Shown: positions 33,246-41,295 of the stretch, one piece after another | How the letters are laid out: each line of letters begins with the position of its first letter | Position numbering within the stretch: the first letter of the stretch is position 1 | From: CBFFRJ01 sp965644225 | GTDB lineage: Bacteria > Pseudomonadota > Gammaproteobacteria > Enterobacterales > Enterobacteriaceae | Length of the DNA stretch: 64,000 bases | Assembly (NCBI RefSeq): GCF_965644225.1 | Contig: NZ_CBFFRJ010000005.1 | Coordinates: 1-64,000, forward strand | Direction of reading: 5' to 3' | The notes under the pieces: model-generated | Seen by the model: the letters and a program-made list of their open reading frames with translations, nothing else | What the model was told of the DNA's origin: nothing | The model's database searches: none | Position numbers and translations under genes: made by a program

Positions 33246-34028
33246 ATGAAGAAGACGGTTATTGCTCTGTCTTTACTGCTGGGGCTGTCTGCGGCATCCA
33301 GCGTTTACGCAGCGCTTCCCCAAACTGTGCGCATCGGTACTGATGCGACATACGCACCGTTCTCCTCTAAAGATGCGAAAGGGGATTTTGTCGGTTTTGA
33401 TATCGATCTCGGTAATGAGATGTGTTCCCGCATTAAGGTCAAATGCAGCTGGGTGGGTAGCGATTTTGACGCGCTGATCCCATCCCTGAAAGCGAAGAAA
33501 ATCGACGCCATCATCTCTTCTCTCTCTATTACTGAGAAGCGCCAGCAGGAGATTGCCTTCTCTGAGCCGCTCTATGCCGCTAACTCCCGCCTGATCGCCA
33601 CTAAAGGTTCGCCAATTGTACCGACTATCGAGTCGCTGAAAGGCAAACATGTCGGCGTACTGCAAGGCTCCACTCAGGAGGCTTATGGCAACGATATCTG
33701 GCGTAGCAAGGGTATCGATGTGGTGGCTTACCAGAACCAGGATCTGATCTACTCTGACCTGGCTGCAGGTCGTCTGGATGCGGCTTTCCAGGATGAAGTC
33801 GCGGCAAGCGAAGGCTTCCTCAAGCAACCTGCTGGTAAAGACTTTGCCTTTGCAGGCCCGTCCGTTAAAGACAAAAAATACTTTGGCGACGGTACCGGTA
33901 TTGGTCTGCGTAAAGACGATACAGAGCTGACGGCGGCGTTCAATAAAGCCTTTGATGAAATGCGCAAAGATGGCACTTACGACAAACTGGCGAAGAAATA
34001 CTTCGACTTTAACGTCTACGGTGACTAA
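33246..34028 (+). CDS. argT: Lysine/arginine/ornithine-binding periplasmic protein ArgT
   Basis: The 260-residue precursor has a 22-residue signal peptide ending VYA before ALPQTVRIGTDATYAPF, the standard start of a type II amino acid-binding protein. GFDIDLGNEMC and SSLSITEKRQQ are shared with HisJ next door. It delivers basic amino acids to the shared HisQMP permease. The sigma-54 promoter match upstream points to induction under nitrogen limitation. ArgT and HisJ are clear tandem duplicates. Confidence 0.97.
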   Translation: MKKTVIALSLLLGLSAASSVYAALPQTVRIGTDATYAPFSSKDAKGDFVGFDIDLGNEMCSRIKVKCSWVGSDFDALIPSLKAKKIDAIISSLSITEKRQQEIAFSEPLYAANSRLIATKGSPIVPTIESLKGKHVGVLQGSTQEAYGNDIWRSKGIDVVAYQNQDLIYSDLAAGRLDAAFQDEVAASEGFLKQPAGKDFAFAGPSVKDKKYFGDGTGIGLRKDDTELTAAFNKAFDEMRKDGTYDKLAKKYFDFNVYGD

Positions 34029-34102
34029 GTCCCTTAGCAGGTCTTAATGCGATGCGCCATTTTGGCTCGCCAGAGTGGTGCATCATTAGTGGTGATGTCT
34101 CT

Positions 34103-34133
34103 TTTTGGTGCGTCGCCTGCACTAAAATGAAGC
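34103..34133 (+). promoter_or_regulatory. NtrC-like inverted repeat between argT and hisJ
   Basis: TTTTGGTGC and GCACTAAAA are inverted arms (8 of 9 bases) around 7 bases. The second arm continues as GCACTAAAATGAAGC, close to NtrC enhancer sites. No convincing -24/-12 pair is visible before hisJ, so the role is uncertain. Confidence 0.3.
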
Positions 34134-34201
34134 GCTACTGCATAACTAAGCAATAACGATGCAAAAAAAGCCGTCAGGCGGGCAGAATGCTTTGCCTTGC
34201 A

Positions 34202-34218
34202 GTGCCATATGATGGCAC
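34202..34218 (+). promoter_or_regulatory. Perfect inverted repeat upstream of hisJ
   Basis: GTGCCA and TGGCAC flank TATGA, a symmetric operator-like element about 65-80 bases before the hisJ start and inside the expected promoter region. I cannot name the regulator. Confidence 0.4.
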
Positions 34219-34279
34219 GATAGCGACACCGTATTCTTCTAATAAATCCCTTAGGAAAGACAGTCTGTTGAGGATATTT

Positions 34280-35062
34280 ATGAAAAAATTGGTGTTATCA
34301 CTTTCTCTGGTGCTCGCTATCTCCAGCGCTTCCGGCGCATTCGCAGCAATCCCACAAAAAATTCGTATCGGTACCGATCCTACTTATGCCCCCTTCGAAT
34401 CGAAGAATGCGCAGGGAGAATTGGTGGGTTTTGATATCGATTTGGCGAAAGAGCTGTGCCAACGCATTAAAACCCAGTGTGTGTTCATTGAGAACCCACT
34501 GGATGCGCTGATCCCTTCGTTAAAAGCGAAGAAAATTGATGCCATCATGTCATCTCTCTCAATTACTGAAAAACGCCAGCAGGAAATTTCGTTCACCGAC
34601 AAGCTGTATGCGGCGGATTCGCGTCTGGTTGTGGCCGCAAATTCGGATATTCAGCCTGAACTCGATAAGCTGAAAGGCAAGCGTGTTGGGGTTCTGCAAG
34701 GTACCACGCAGGAAACCTACGGTAACGTCCACTGGGCGCCAAAAGGCATCGAAATTGTCTCCTATCAGGGCCAGGACAATATCTATGCTGACCTGACCGC
34801 AGGGCGCATTGATGCGGCCTTCCAGGATGAAGTGGCTGCCAGCGAAGGCTTCCTGAAAACCCCGGTAGGTAAAGACTACAAATTTGGCGGCCCGTCAGTT
34901 AAAGACGAGAAGCTGTTTGGCGTCGGTACCGGAATGGGCGTACGTAAGGATGACAACGAGCTGCGTGAAGCGCTGAACAAGGCGTTTGCCGAAATGCGTG
35001 CCGATGGCACCTATGAAAAACTGGCGAAAAAGTATTTTGATTTTGATGTTTATGGTGGTTAA
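34280..35062 (+). CDS. hisJ: Histidine-binding periplasmic protein HisJ
   Basis: The 260-residue precursor has a signal peptide of 22 residues ending AFA before AIPQKIRIGTDPTYAPF. The paired Cys of HisJ are present (KELCQRIKTQC) and should form a disulfide. It captures L-histidine for HisQMP. The ATG at 34280 follows TTGAGGATATTT; an upstream in-frame start would add a non-signal extension. A G+C-rich hairpin between hisJ and hisQ probably keeps the binding protein in excess over the membrane subunits. Confidence 0.97.
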   Translation: MKKLVLSLSLVLAISSASGAFAAIPQKIRIGTDPTYAPFESKNAQGELVGFDIDLAKELCQRIKTQCVFIENPLDALIPSLKAKKIDAIMSSLSITEKRQQEISFTDKLYAADSRLVVAANSDIQPELDKLKGKRVGVLQGTTQETYGNVHWAPKGIEIVSYQGQDNIYADLTAGRIDAAFQDEVAASEGFLKTPVGKDYKFGGPSVKDEKLFGVGTGMGVRKDDNELREALNKAFAEMRADGTYEKLAKKYFDFDVYGG

Positions 35063-35085
35063 TTCCACGCGTGTTTAACGTGCGG

Positions 35086-35106
35086 CCCCTCCTGATTCGG
35101 GAGGGG
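35086..35106 (+). terminator. Hairpin between hisJ and hisQ
   Basis: CCCCTCC pairs with GGAGGGG around a short loop and there is no T run. E. coli and Salmonella carry REP elements in this space that stabilise the hisJ mRNA. This hairpin is a likely functional substitute, but it is not a typical REP sequence. Confidence 0.55.
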
Positions 35107-35146
35107 AAGAGACACGGCAAACATGACACACGACAGGACAGGCTGC

Positions 35147-35833
35147 ATGCTGTACGGGTTTTCTCAAGTTATATTCAATGGCGCCATTGTGACGCTGGAG
35201 CTGGCTATCAGCTCAGTGGTACTGGCCGTCATCATTGGCCTGGCGGGCGCGGGAGCCAAGCTCTCGAAAAGTCGTCCGATGGCGCTTTTCTTCGAAGGCT
35301 ACACGACACTGATTCGCGGCGTACCAGACCTGGTGCTGATGCTGCTGATTTTTTACGGACTGCAAATTGCCCTTAATGCGCTGACTGACGCGATGGGTAT
35401 GGATCAGCTGGATATCGACCCGATGGTGGCCGGGATAATCACCCTCGGTTTTATTTATGGCGCTTACTTCACCGAGACGTTTCGTGGCGCCTTTATGGCG
35501 GTGCCGAAAGGGCATATTGAGGCGGCGACCGCCTTTGGTTTTACCCACACCCAAACCTTCCGCCGTATTCTGTTTCCGGCCATGATGCGCTATGCGCTGC
35601 CGGGAATTGGCAACAACTGGCAGGTTATCCTCAAAGCGACCGCGCTGGTCTCATTACTGGGGCTGGAAGATGTGGTCAAAGCGACACAGCTGGCCGGGAA
35701 AAGTACCTGGGAGCCGTTCTACTTCGCTATCGTCTGCGGCTTGATTTATCTGCTGTTTACCACTGTTTCCAATGGCGTACTGCTTCTTCTCGAACGTCGC
35801 TACTCCGTAGGTGTGAAGAGGGCTGACCTGTGA
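35147..35833 (+). CDS. hisQ: Histidine/basic amino acid ABC transporter permease HisQ
   Basis: The 228-residue permease has about five membrane helices, with the EAA loop near GHIEAATAFGFTHTQTFRRI that docks onto HisP. With HisM it forms the heterodimeric channel for His, Arg, Lys and ornithine. The ATG at 35147 (MLYGFSQ) matches the E. coli start; an in-frame ATG eight codons earlier is possible. The last four bases overlap the GTG start of hisM. Confidence 0.96.
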   Translation: MLYGFSQVIFNGAIVTLELAISSVVLAVIIGLAGAGAKLSKSRPMALFFEGYTTLIRGVPDLVLMLLIFYGLQIALNALTDAMGMDQLDIDPMVAGIITLGFIYGAYFTETFRGAFMAVPKGHIEAATAFGFTHTQTFRRILFPAMMRYALPGIGNNWQVILKATALVSLLGLEDVVKATQLAGKSTWEPFYFAIVCGLIYLLFTTVSNGVLLLLERRYSVGVKRADL

Positions 35834-36546
35834 TCGAGATTATTCAGGAGTACTGGAAGGCGCTGGTGTGGACAGATGGCTACCGCTTTACCGGGGTCGC
35901 AATTACGCTGTGGCTGCTGATTTCATCGGTGGTGATGGGCGGCGTTATGGCGGTGTTTCTGGCTATCGGACGCGTTTCCAGCAACAAATATATTCAGTTC
36001 CCTATCTGGCTGTTTACCTATATTTTTCGCGGTACGCCGCTGTATGTGCAGCTGCTGGTGTTCTACTCCGGTATGTACACCCTGGAAATCGTCAAAGGCA
36101 CCGAGCTGCTGAATGCGTTTTTCCGCAGTGGCTTAAACTGTACGGTGCTGGCGCTGACGCTGAATACCTGTGCTTATACCACCGAGATTTTTGCCGGGGC
36201 GATTCGTTCCGTACCGGCCGGTGAAATCGAAGCGGCTCGCGCCTATGGCTTCTCGTCGGTGAAGATGTATCGCTCGATTATTTTGCCGTCGGCGCTGCGC
36301 ATCGCGCTGCCAGCCTACAGCAATGAAGTGATACTGATGCTGCACTCCACGGCGCTGGCCTTTACCGCAACGGTGCCGGATTTGCTGAAAATCGCCCGCG
36401 ATATCAACTCTGCCACCTACCAGCCGTTTACCGCGTTTGGGCTTGCAGCGGTGCTGTATTTGATTATCTCTTATGTGCTGATTAGCTTGTTCCGCAAGGC
36501 GGAAAAGCGCTGGTTGCAGCATATCAAACCTTCTTCGACGCACTGA
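35830..36546 (+). CDS. hisM: Histidine/basic amino acid ABC transporter permease HisM
   Basis: The 238-residue partner of HisQ has the EAA motif PAGEIEAARAYGFSSVKMYRSI and about five helices. It starts with GTG at 35830, overlapping the hisQ stop by four bases (GTGA), so the two subunits are coupled in translation. hisP begins 7 bases after its stop. Length matches E. coli HisM. Confidence 0.96.
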   Translation: MIEIIQEYWKALVWTDGYRFTGVAITLWLLISSVVMGGVMAVFLAIGRVSSNKYIQFPIWLFTYIFRGTPLYVQLLVFYSGMYTLEIVKGTELLNAFFRSGLNCTVLALTLNTCAYTTEIFAGAIRSVPAGEIEAARAYGFSSVKMYRSIILPSALRIALPAYSNEVILMLHSTALAFTATVPDLLKIARDINSATYQPFTAFGLAAVLYLIISYVLISLFRKAEKRWLQHIKPSSTH

Positions 36547-36553
36547 GAACATC

Positions 36554-37327
36554 ATGGCTGACAATAAATTAAACGTTATCGATCTGCACAAGCGCTATGG
36601 CGAACATGAAGTGCTGAAAGGGGTGTCACTGCGCGCAAACGCCGGGGATGTGATCAGCATTATCGGCTCGTCCGGATCCGGAAAAAGTACCTTCCTGCGC
36701 TGCATTAACTTTCTCGAAAAACCGAGTGAAGGCTCTCTCGTCGTCAGCGGCGAGAACATTAACCTGGTGCGCGACAAAGACGGCCAGCTGAAGGTGGCAG
36801 ACAAGCAGCAGCTGCGTTCGCTGCGCACCCGTCTGACGATGGTGTTCCAGCACTTCAACCTGTGGAGCCATATGACCGTGCTTGAGAACGTCATGGAAGC
36901 GCCGATTCAGGTTCTGGGACTGAGCAAGCAGGAAGCCCGCGATCGCGCCATCAAATACCTGGCGAAAGTGGGTATTGATGAGATGCAGCAGGCGAAATAC
37001 CCGGTGCACCTTTCCGGTGGTCAGCAGCAGCGTGTTTCCATTGCCAGAGCGCTGGCGATGGAGCCGGAAGTTCTGTTGTTTGATGAACCCACTTCAGCGC
37101 TTGATCCTGAGCTGGTCGGCGAAGTGCTGCGCATTATGCAGCAGCTGGCTGAAGAGGGGAAAACGATGGTGGTGGTCACGCATGAAATGGGCTTTGCCCG
37201 CACTGTTTCTACCCACGTCATCTTCCTGCATCAGGGCAAGATTGAAGAAGAGGGTGCACCGGATGAACTGTTCGGCAACCCGAAAAGCGCCCGTCTGCAG
37301 CAGTTCCTCAAAGGTTCACTGAAGTAA
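36554..37327 (+). CDS. hisP: Histidine/basic amino acid ABC transporter ATPase HisP
   Basis: The 257-residue ATPase has Walker A GSSGSGKST, the Q loop in VFQHFNLW, the ABC signature LSGGQQQR, Walker B VLLFDEPTSALDP and the H loop VVTHEMGF. A HisP dimer powers uptake through HisQM for both HisJ and ArgT. It is among the most conserved proteins in the window relative to E. coli as I recall that sequence. Confidence 0.98.
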   Translation: MADNKLNVIDLHKRYGEHEVLKGVSLRANAGDVISIIGSSGSGKSTFLRCINFLEKPSEGSLVVSGENINLVRDKDGQLKVADKQQLRSLRTRLTMVFQHFNLWSHMTVLENVMEAPIQVLGLSKQEARDRAIKYLAKVGIDEMQQAKYPVHLSGGQQQRVSIARALAMEPEVLLFDEPTSALDPELVGEVLRIMQQLAEEGKTMVVVTHEMGFARTVSTHVIFLHQGKIEEEGAPDELFGNPKSARLQQFLKGSLK

Positions 37328-37333
37328 CGCTTC

Positions 37334-37357
37334 GGCTACCGGCGTTCGTCGGTAGCC
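37334..37357 (+). terminator. Hairpin after hisP
   Basis: GGCTACC pairs with GGTAGCC around a 10-base loop, followed by only two T. It is probably the end of the his transport transcript, although a weak one by sequence. Confidence 0.5.
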
Positions 37358-37405
37358 TTGACTCATCCAGCAGTTTTGAGACAGGGAAGAGCCTGTAATC
37401 CAGGC

Positions 37406-37990
37406 TTACAGGTTTCGCCATGCTGCGAACGAATTGTCCGCACGGATGTAGCGATAACGCAGGTAGCGGCCGCCATGGTCATTCATTAGCTTTTCCACCT
37501 GGACCCTGTGCGATCCGGGTGGAACATTGCTGTCCTGCTCGCAGAAAAACATCGTTCGACGTAGCTCATCATCATAAAAGCGCATACCTGTCTTACAGTT
37601 GCTGAAGCGGGAGGTGGATGGCCCTGGGTGGTGTATCGTAAAGGAGACGTTCCGGGTGACGCTCTCACTGGCCGTCAGCCGCACCCAGGCTTCTGGCGTC
37701 TGCCACAAGGTAATGCTGACCAGCAGCGTCGTGTAGAAAAAGGTTTTAAACAGCGTAAAAGATTCGCTTGCCAGCAGGCTGCCGCGCATCAGTTGTCGCC
37801 ATGCGACAAACAGGCCAATTGCACAGGCTGCGGTGATGATTATCAGCGTATCTGGGGCATGGTCTTTCAGGTAAACCCAATGGCTGAACAATGCGGTAGC
37901 CATCATCCACCCTAACCACAGGCCCAGTAGCGTCAGAGCAATGATGCTGAGTCTCTTTTGTGAGTCGAAATAGTACGTCCCTGTTGCCAC
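37406..37990 (-). CDS. Unrecognised membrane protein with three N-terminal helices
   Basis: The 194-residue protein starts with GTG at 37990, preceded by GAGG eight bases away. Three hydrophobic helices lie at about residues 13-37, 46-66 and 79-98. A polar domain of about 95 residues follows, containing two Cys (FSNCKTG and MFFCEQDS), which suits a periplasmic, possibly disulfide-bonded domain. It starts 3 bases after the acetyltransferase gene ends, so both are probably one operon. I do not recognise the family, and it is not part of the E. coli K-12 gene order I know between hisP and yfcH. Confidence 0.8.
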   Translation of the reverse strand: MATGTYYFDSQKRLSIIALTLLGLWLGWMMATALFSHWVYLKDHAPDTLIIITAACAIGLFVAWRQLMRGSLLASESFTLFKTFFYTTLLVSITLWQTPEAWVRLTASESVTRNVSFTIHHPGPSTSRFSNCKTGMRFYDDELRRTMFFCEQDSNVPPGSHRVQVEKLMNDHGGRYLRYRYIRADNSFAAWRNL

Positions 37991-37993
37991 CTG

Positions 37994-38494
37994 TTATGCC
38001 TCTTTTTCCAGCCGGTAAACCCAGTCGTCGTAATCCACGCTATTGATTGTGAATGCCTTTTCCAGCATCTGCACACGCACAAAACCGAGTTTTTCCACTA
38101 CCCGCACCGAGCCATGGTTATCTGCCAGCACCCAGGCATTCAGCGCGGTGATGGAGGTATGCCCAAAAGCGTAATCCTGGATGGCCGCCAGCGCTTCACT
38201 GGCAAAACCCTTCCCCTGTGCAAAAGGCGCGATGGAATAGCCGACATCGGCTTCCTGCGGGTGCTCAGTGCTGATATGCAGACCGATGTCGCCCAATGCT
38301 TCACCCGCGCGATCGCGGATGACAAAAGAATGCTGGTCGTGAAGATGCATGTTAAACAGGGTGCGAATATCTTGCTCAGTGGCAATCTCACCCATATAAC
38401 GCATGACATCCGGGCTTTGGCGCATGGCGAGGAAAAAAGGCCAGTCAGCCTCGCTAAACGGCGAGAGCGTCAGGCGCGGGGTACTTAAGATCAT
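37994..38494 (-). CDS. GNAT family N-acetyltransferase (RimJ/RimL type)
   Basis: The 166-residue protein opens ILSTPRLTLSPFSEADWP, the RimJ/RimL-type start. It has the acetyl-CoA pyrophosphate loop in APFAQGKGFASEAL and the late motif NHGSVRVVEKLGF. It should acetylate an amino group of a protein N terminus or a small molecule; the substrate is unknown. It precedes the membrane protein gene by 3 bases on the same strand. Neither gene is in the E. coli K-12 order I know. Confidence 0.88.
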   Translation of the reverse strand: MILSTPRLTLSPFSEADWPFFLAMRQSPDVMRYMGEIATEQDIRTLFNMHLHDQHSFVIRDRAGEALGDIGLHISTEHPQEADVGYSIAPFAQGKGFASEALAAIQDYAFGHTSITALNAWVLADNHGSVRVVEKLGFVRVQMLEKAFTINSVDYDDWVYRLEKEA

Positions 38495-38573
38495 TCAGGA
38501 TGCAGTCCTTCCGGTGAAAAGTGCGTTAGCTTAGCACCGGAAGGGGGAGGGTAAAGACCTTAAATAAAGTGGG

Positions 38574-39467
38574 TTACCTCACCACATTTTGCAGTGCTTC
38601 TTCCAGATCAAACCAGCGAAAGCCAAAACCGGAAGCCTCCAGCCGTTTGGGCAGCGCCCGTTGACCGCCAAGCACCAGCACGGCAGATTCGCCCATCAGC
38701 AGACGCACGGCCGTTGCCGGAGCGCGGACAATCGCCGGGCGATTAAGCACCTGACCAAGCGCATGGGCGAACTGCTCATTGCGCACCGGCCAGGGGGAAA
38801 CCATATTGAAGGGGCCACTCAGGTCGTTATTCAGCAACCAGATGATGCCGTTTGCCATATCATCGATATGGATCCATGCCATGTACTGACGGCCATTGCC
38901 AACCGGGCCGCCCAGCCCGGTGCGAAACAGAGGCAGCATTTTGCCGAGGATCCCGCCTTTGGGGGCAAACACCACCCCGGTCCGCAGCAAACAAACTCGC
39001 GTCTGCGTGCTTTGCGCCTCGCTGGCGATCTGCTCCCAGCGTGCGCAGAGTTGATGGGTAAATTCGTTATGCGCAGGCTCGTCCTCCGTCACCACCACCT
39101 CACCTGAATCGCCGTAGTAACCGACGGCGGAACCGGAAATCAGCACGGCAGGTGGGGTGCTGCTGGCGCGGATAAGATCAACCAGCTTTTGGGTTATCAA
39201 CCAGCGGCTTTCGCACAGCCGCTGTTTTTGTTGCTCGCTCCAGCGTTTGTCGGCGATGGGTTCGCCCGCCAGATTAATGACTGCATCAATGTCGTTAAGG
39301 TCTTTAAGGTCATCCAGCTTATGCAGGAGAGTGACGCTGCTGCCCAGAATGCGTTGCGCGTTGGCGGGGTTACGCGTCACCACCGTGACTTCATGCCCCA
39401 GCCCCTGCAAACGAGGAATAAGAAAACGGCCAATCAGACCTGTACCGCCAGTGATCAGAATCTTCAT
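38574..39467 (-). CDS. yfcH: NAD(P)-binding epimerase family protein YfcH
   Basis: The 297-residue extended short-chain dehydrogenase fold starts MKILITGGTGLIGRFLIPRL with a GxxGxxG dinucleotide loop. It continues with ISGSAVGYYGDSGE and a C-terminal DUF1731-like region (PKRLEASGFGFRW). Family TIGR01777 proteins are poorly characterised. The gene starts 18 bases downstream of folX on the same strand, and the pair forms an operon as in E. coli. Confidence 0.94.
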   Translation of the reverse strand: MKILITGGTGLIGRFLIPRLQGLGHEVTVVTRNPANAQRILGSSVTLLHKLDDLKDLNDIDAVINLAGEPIADKRWSEQQKQRLCESRWLITQKLVDLIRASSTPPAVLISGSAVGYYGDSGEVVVTEDEPAHNEFTHQLCARWEQIASEAQSTQTRVCLLRTGVVFAPKGGILGKMLPLFRTGLGGPVGNGRQYMAWIHIDDMANGIIWLLNNDLSGPFNMVSPWPVRNEQFAHALGQVLNRPAIVRAPATAVRLLMGESAVLVLGGQRALPKRLEASGFGFRWFDLEEALQNVVR

Positions 39468-39485
39468 GCAACCTCCCGGTTGCGC

Positions 39486-39848
39486 TTAACGTCGCCAGCT
39501 CAGGGTCATCGACACCGAATCGGCATAACGCAGCGCGTGAAGTTTATCGATTTCCACTTCAGCATATGTGACCCAATGATGTTCGCGTGCGATATTCAGC
39601 ACATCCTGAGTTAATTTTTCCAGTAACGAGAAACGGTTACTTTCAACGTGCGCAATGATGTTCTTGGTCAGCGTGCGGTAGTTCAGGGCATCGTTGATAT
39701 CTTCACTGGCACGGGCTTTGTCGGCAGGATAATGAATGGCGATATTGATAACGATATCCTGACGGTTGGCGATCTCTTCTTCTTTGATGCCGATAAAGGT
39801 ACGCAGGCGCAAATTTTTGATCCGAATAATGGCGTCTGATTGTGACAT
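39486..39848 (-). CDS. folX: Dihydroneopterin triphosphate 2'-epimerase FolX
   Basis: The 120-residue tunnelling-fold protein, paralogous to FolB, starts MSQSDAIIRIKNLRLRTFIG. The pterin-anchoring Glu and catalytic Lys regions fall in IKEEEIANRQ and VEIDKLHALRYAD. It epimerises dihydroneopterin triphosphate to the monapterin form, feeding tetrahydromonapterin synthesis. The length is the same as E. coli FolX. It reads away from yfcF. Confidence 0.95.
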   Translation of the reverse strand: MSQSDAIIRIKNLRLRTFIGIKEEEIANRQDIVINIAIHYPADKARASEDINDALNYRTLTKNIIAHVESNRFSLLEKLTQDVLNIAREHHWVTYAEVEIDKLHALRYADSVSMTLSWRR

Positions 39849-40034
39849 TGCAATTTTCCTTCAGGTGACCAGGCAGCCTCATAATACACGAGGAAAACGA
39901 CCGCGTTTGTCAGTTTCGCAGGCTATTCTGTACCTCTGAGTTGCGGCGAAGCGTGAATGTGTGAGTTTTCATCAAGTGACAGTTTTTACAAGACGTTATA
40001 TTTTGTTGGGAAACCTAATCGTTGAGAGGATGTC

Positions 40035-40679
40035 ATGAGCGAACCGGCAATAACCTTATGGTCAGATTCGGATTTTTTCTCCCCTTATGTCATGGCGGTT
40101 TACATTGCTCTGCATGAAAAGGGGCTCCCTTTTTCCCTTAAAACTGTCGATCTCGACAAAGGGGAAAATAATCAAAATAACTGGCGAGGTTATAACCTGA
40201 CACGCCGTGTGCCGGTGCTGGAAATCGACGGTTTCGAACTGAGTGAATCTTCAGCGATAACCGAATATCTGGAAGAGCGTTTTGCCCCACCTGAATATGA
40301 GCGTATTTATCCTCATGACCTGCAAAAGCGCGCCCGCGCCCGCCAAATCCAGGCCTGGATCCGCAGCGATTTAATGCCCATTCGCGAAGAGCGGGGAACG
40401 GATGTGATTTTTGCGGGGGCTAAAAAAGCGCCATTGACGGCCGCAGGAAGCGACGCTGCCGCCAAACTCTTTGCCCTCGCAGGTGGGCTGCTTGCGCATG
40501 GCAAACCGAATCTGTTTGGCGAATGGTGTATTGCCGATGCCGATCTCGCGCTAATGCTTAATCGTCTGGTGATGCACGGGGATGAGGTGCCGGAACTGCT
40601 GGCGAATTATGCCGCCTTCCAGTGGCAGCGCTCATCGGTGCAGCGCTATGTCGCGCTCAGTGCCAAACGCGCAAATTAA
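40035..40679 (+). CDS. yfcF: Glutathione S-transferase family protein YfcF
   Basis: The 214-residue protein has the thioredoxin-like GST N-terminal domain (TLWSDSDFFSPYVMAVYIAL), with the glutathione-binding ELSESSAITEYLEE, and an all-helical C-terminal domain with GEWCIADADLALML. YfcF has GSH transferase and peroxidase activity in E. coli. The related yfcG, which lies between folX and yfcF in E. coli, is absent here. yfcE begins 11 bases after the stop. Confidence 0.94.
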   Translation: MSEPAITLWSDSDFFSPYVMAVYIALHEKGLPFSLKTVDLDKGENNQNNWRGYNLTRRVPVLEIDGFELSESSAITEYLEERFAPPEYERIYPHDLQKRARARQIQAWIRSDLMPIREERGTDVIFAGAKKAPLTAAGSDAAAKLFALAGGLLAHGKPNLFGEWCIADADLALMLNRLVMHGDEVPELLANYAAFQWQRSSVQRYVALSAKRAN

Positions 40680-40690
40680 GAGGTATGACA

Positions 40691-41242
40691 ATGAAATTGA
40701 TGTTCGCATCGGACATCCATGGCTCACTCCCCGCCACCGAGCGCGTGCTGGAGTTGTTTGCCGGGAGCGGTGCCCAGTGGCTGGTGATCCTTGGCGACGT
40801 GCTTTATCACGGCCCGCGTAATGCGTTGCCGGAAGGGTATGCTCCCGCGCAGGTTGCTGAGCGTCTGAATGAGCAGGCGTCGCGTATTATTGCGGTACGC
40901 GGCAACTGCGACAGTGAAGTGGATCAGATGCTGTTGCACTTCCCCATCACTGCTCCCTGGCAACAGGTTTTACTGCCTTCACAGCGACTCTTTTTGACTC
41001 ACGGTCATCTGTTTGGCCCTGATAATCTCCCCGCACTGGCGACGGGTGATGTGCTGGTCTATGGTCATACTCATTTGCCGGTCGCCGAAAAACGGGGTGA
41101 TATTTTCCACTTCAACCCAGGCTCAGTAAGCATTCCTAAAGGTGGTAATGACGCCAGCTACGGCCTGCTGGATGCGGGAATACTGAGCATAAAGGCACTC
41201 AATGATAATCGGGTTATTGCACAGGTGGCGATTAATCCGTAA
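40691..41242 (+). CDS. yfcE: Phosphodiesterase YfcE
   Basis: The 183-residue calcineurin-type metallophosphoesterase has metal-binding motifs FASDIHGS, LGDVLYHG, GNCDSE, LTHGH and YGHTH. It hydrolyses phosphodiester bonds in small substrates and depends on Mn2+. I chose the ATG at 40691, since AAGAGG at 40679 is the right distance for it. The in-frame ATG at 40685 is too close to that ribosome site. It is probably co-transcribed with yfcF. Confidence 0.94.
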   Translation: MKLMFASDIHGSLPATERVLELFAGSGAQWLVILGDVLYHGPRNALPEGYAPAQVAERLNEQASRIIAVRGNCDSEVDQMLLHFPITAPWQQVLLPSQRLFLTHGHLFGPDNLPALATGDVLVYGHTHLPVAEKRGDIFHFNPGSVSIPKGGNDASYGLLDAGILSIKALNDNRVIAQVAINP

Positions 41243-41295
41243 CTTACCGTTCAACTAAAAACGCGCCAACAGAGCGCCATGAAGAGACATTCCTG

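Noticed and set aside
34204..34230. A sigma-54 promoter at TGGCACG upstream of hisJ
   Set aside because: The -24 half is good, but the -12 position reads AC instead of GC at the required spacing.
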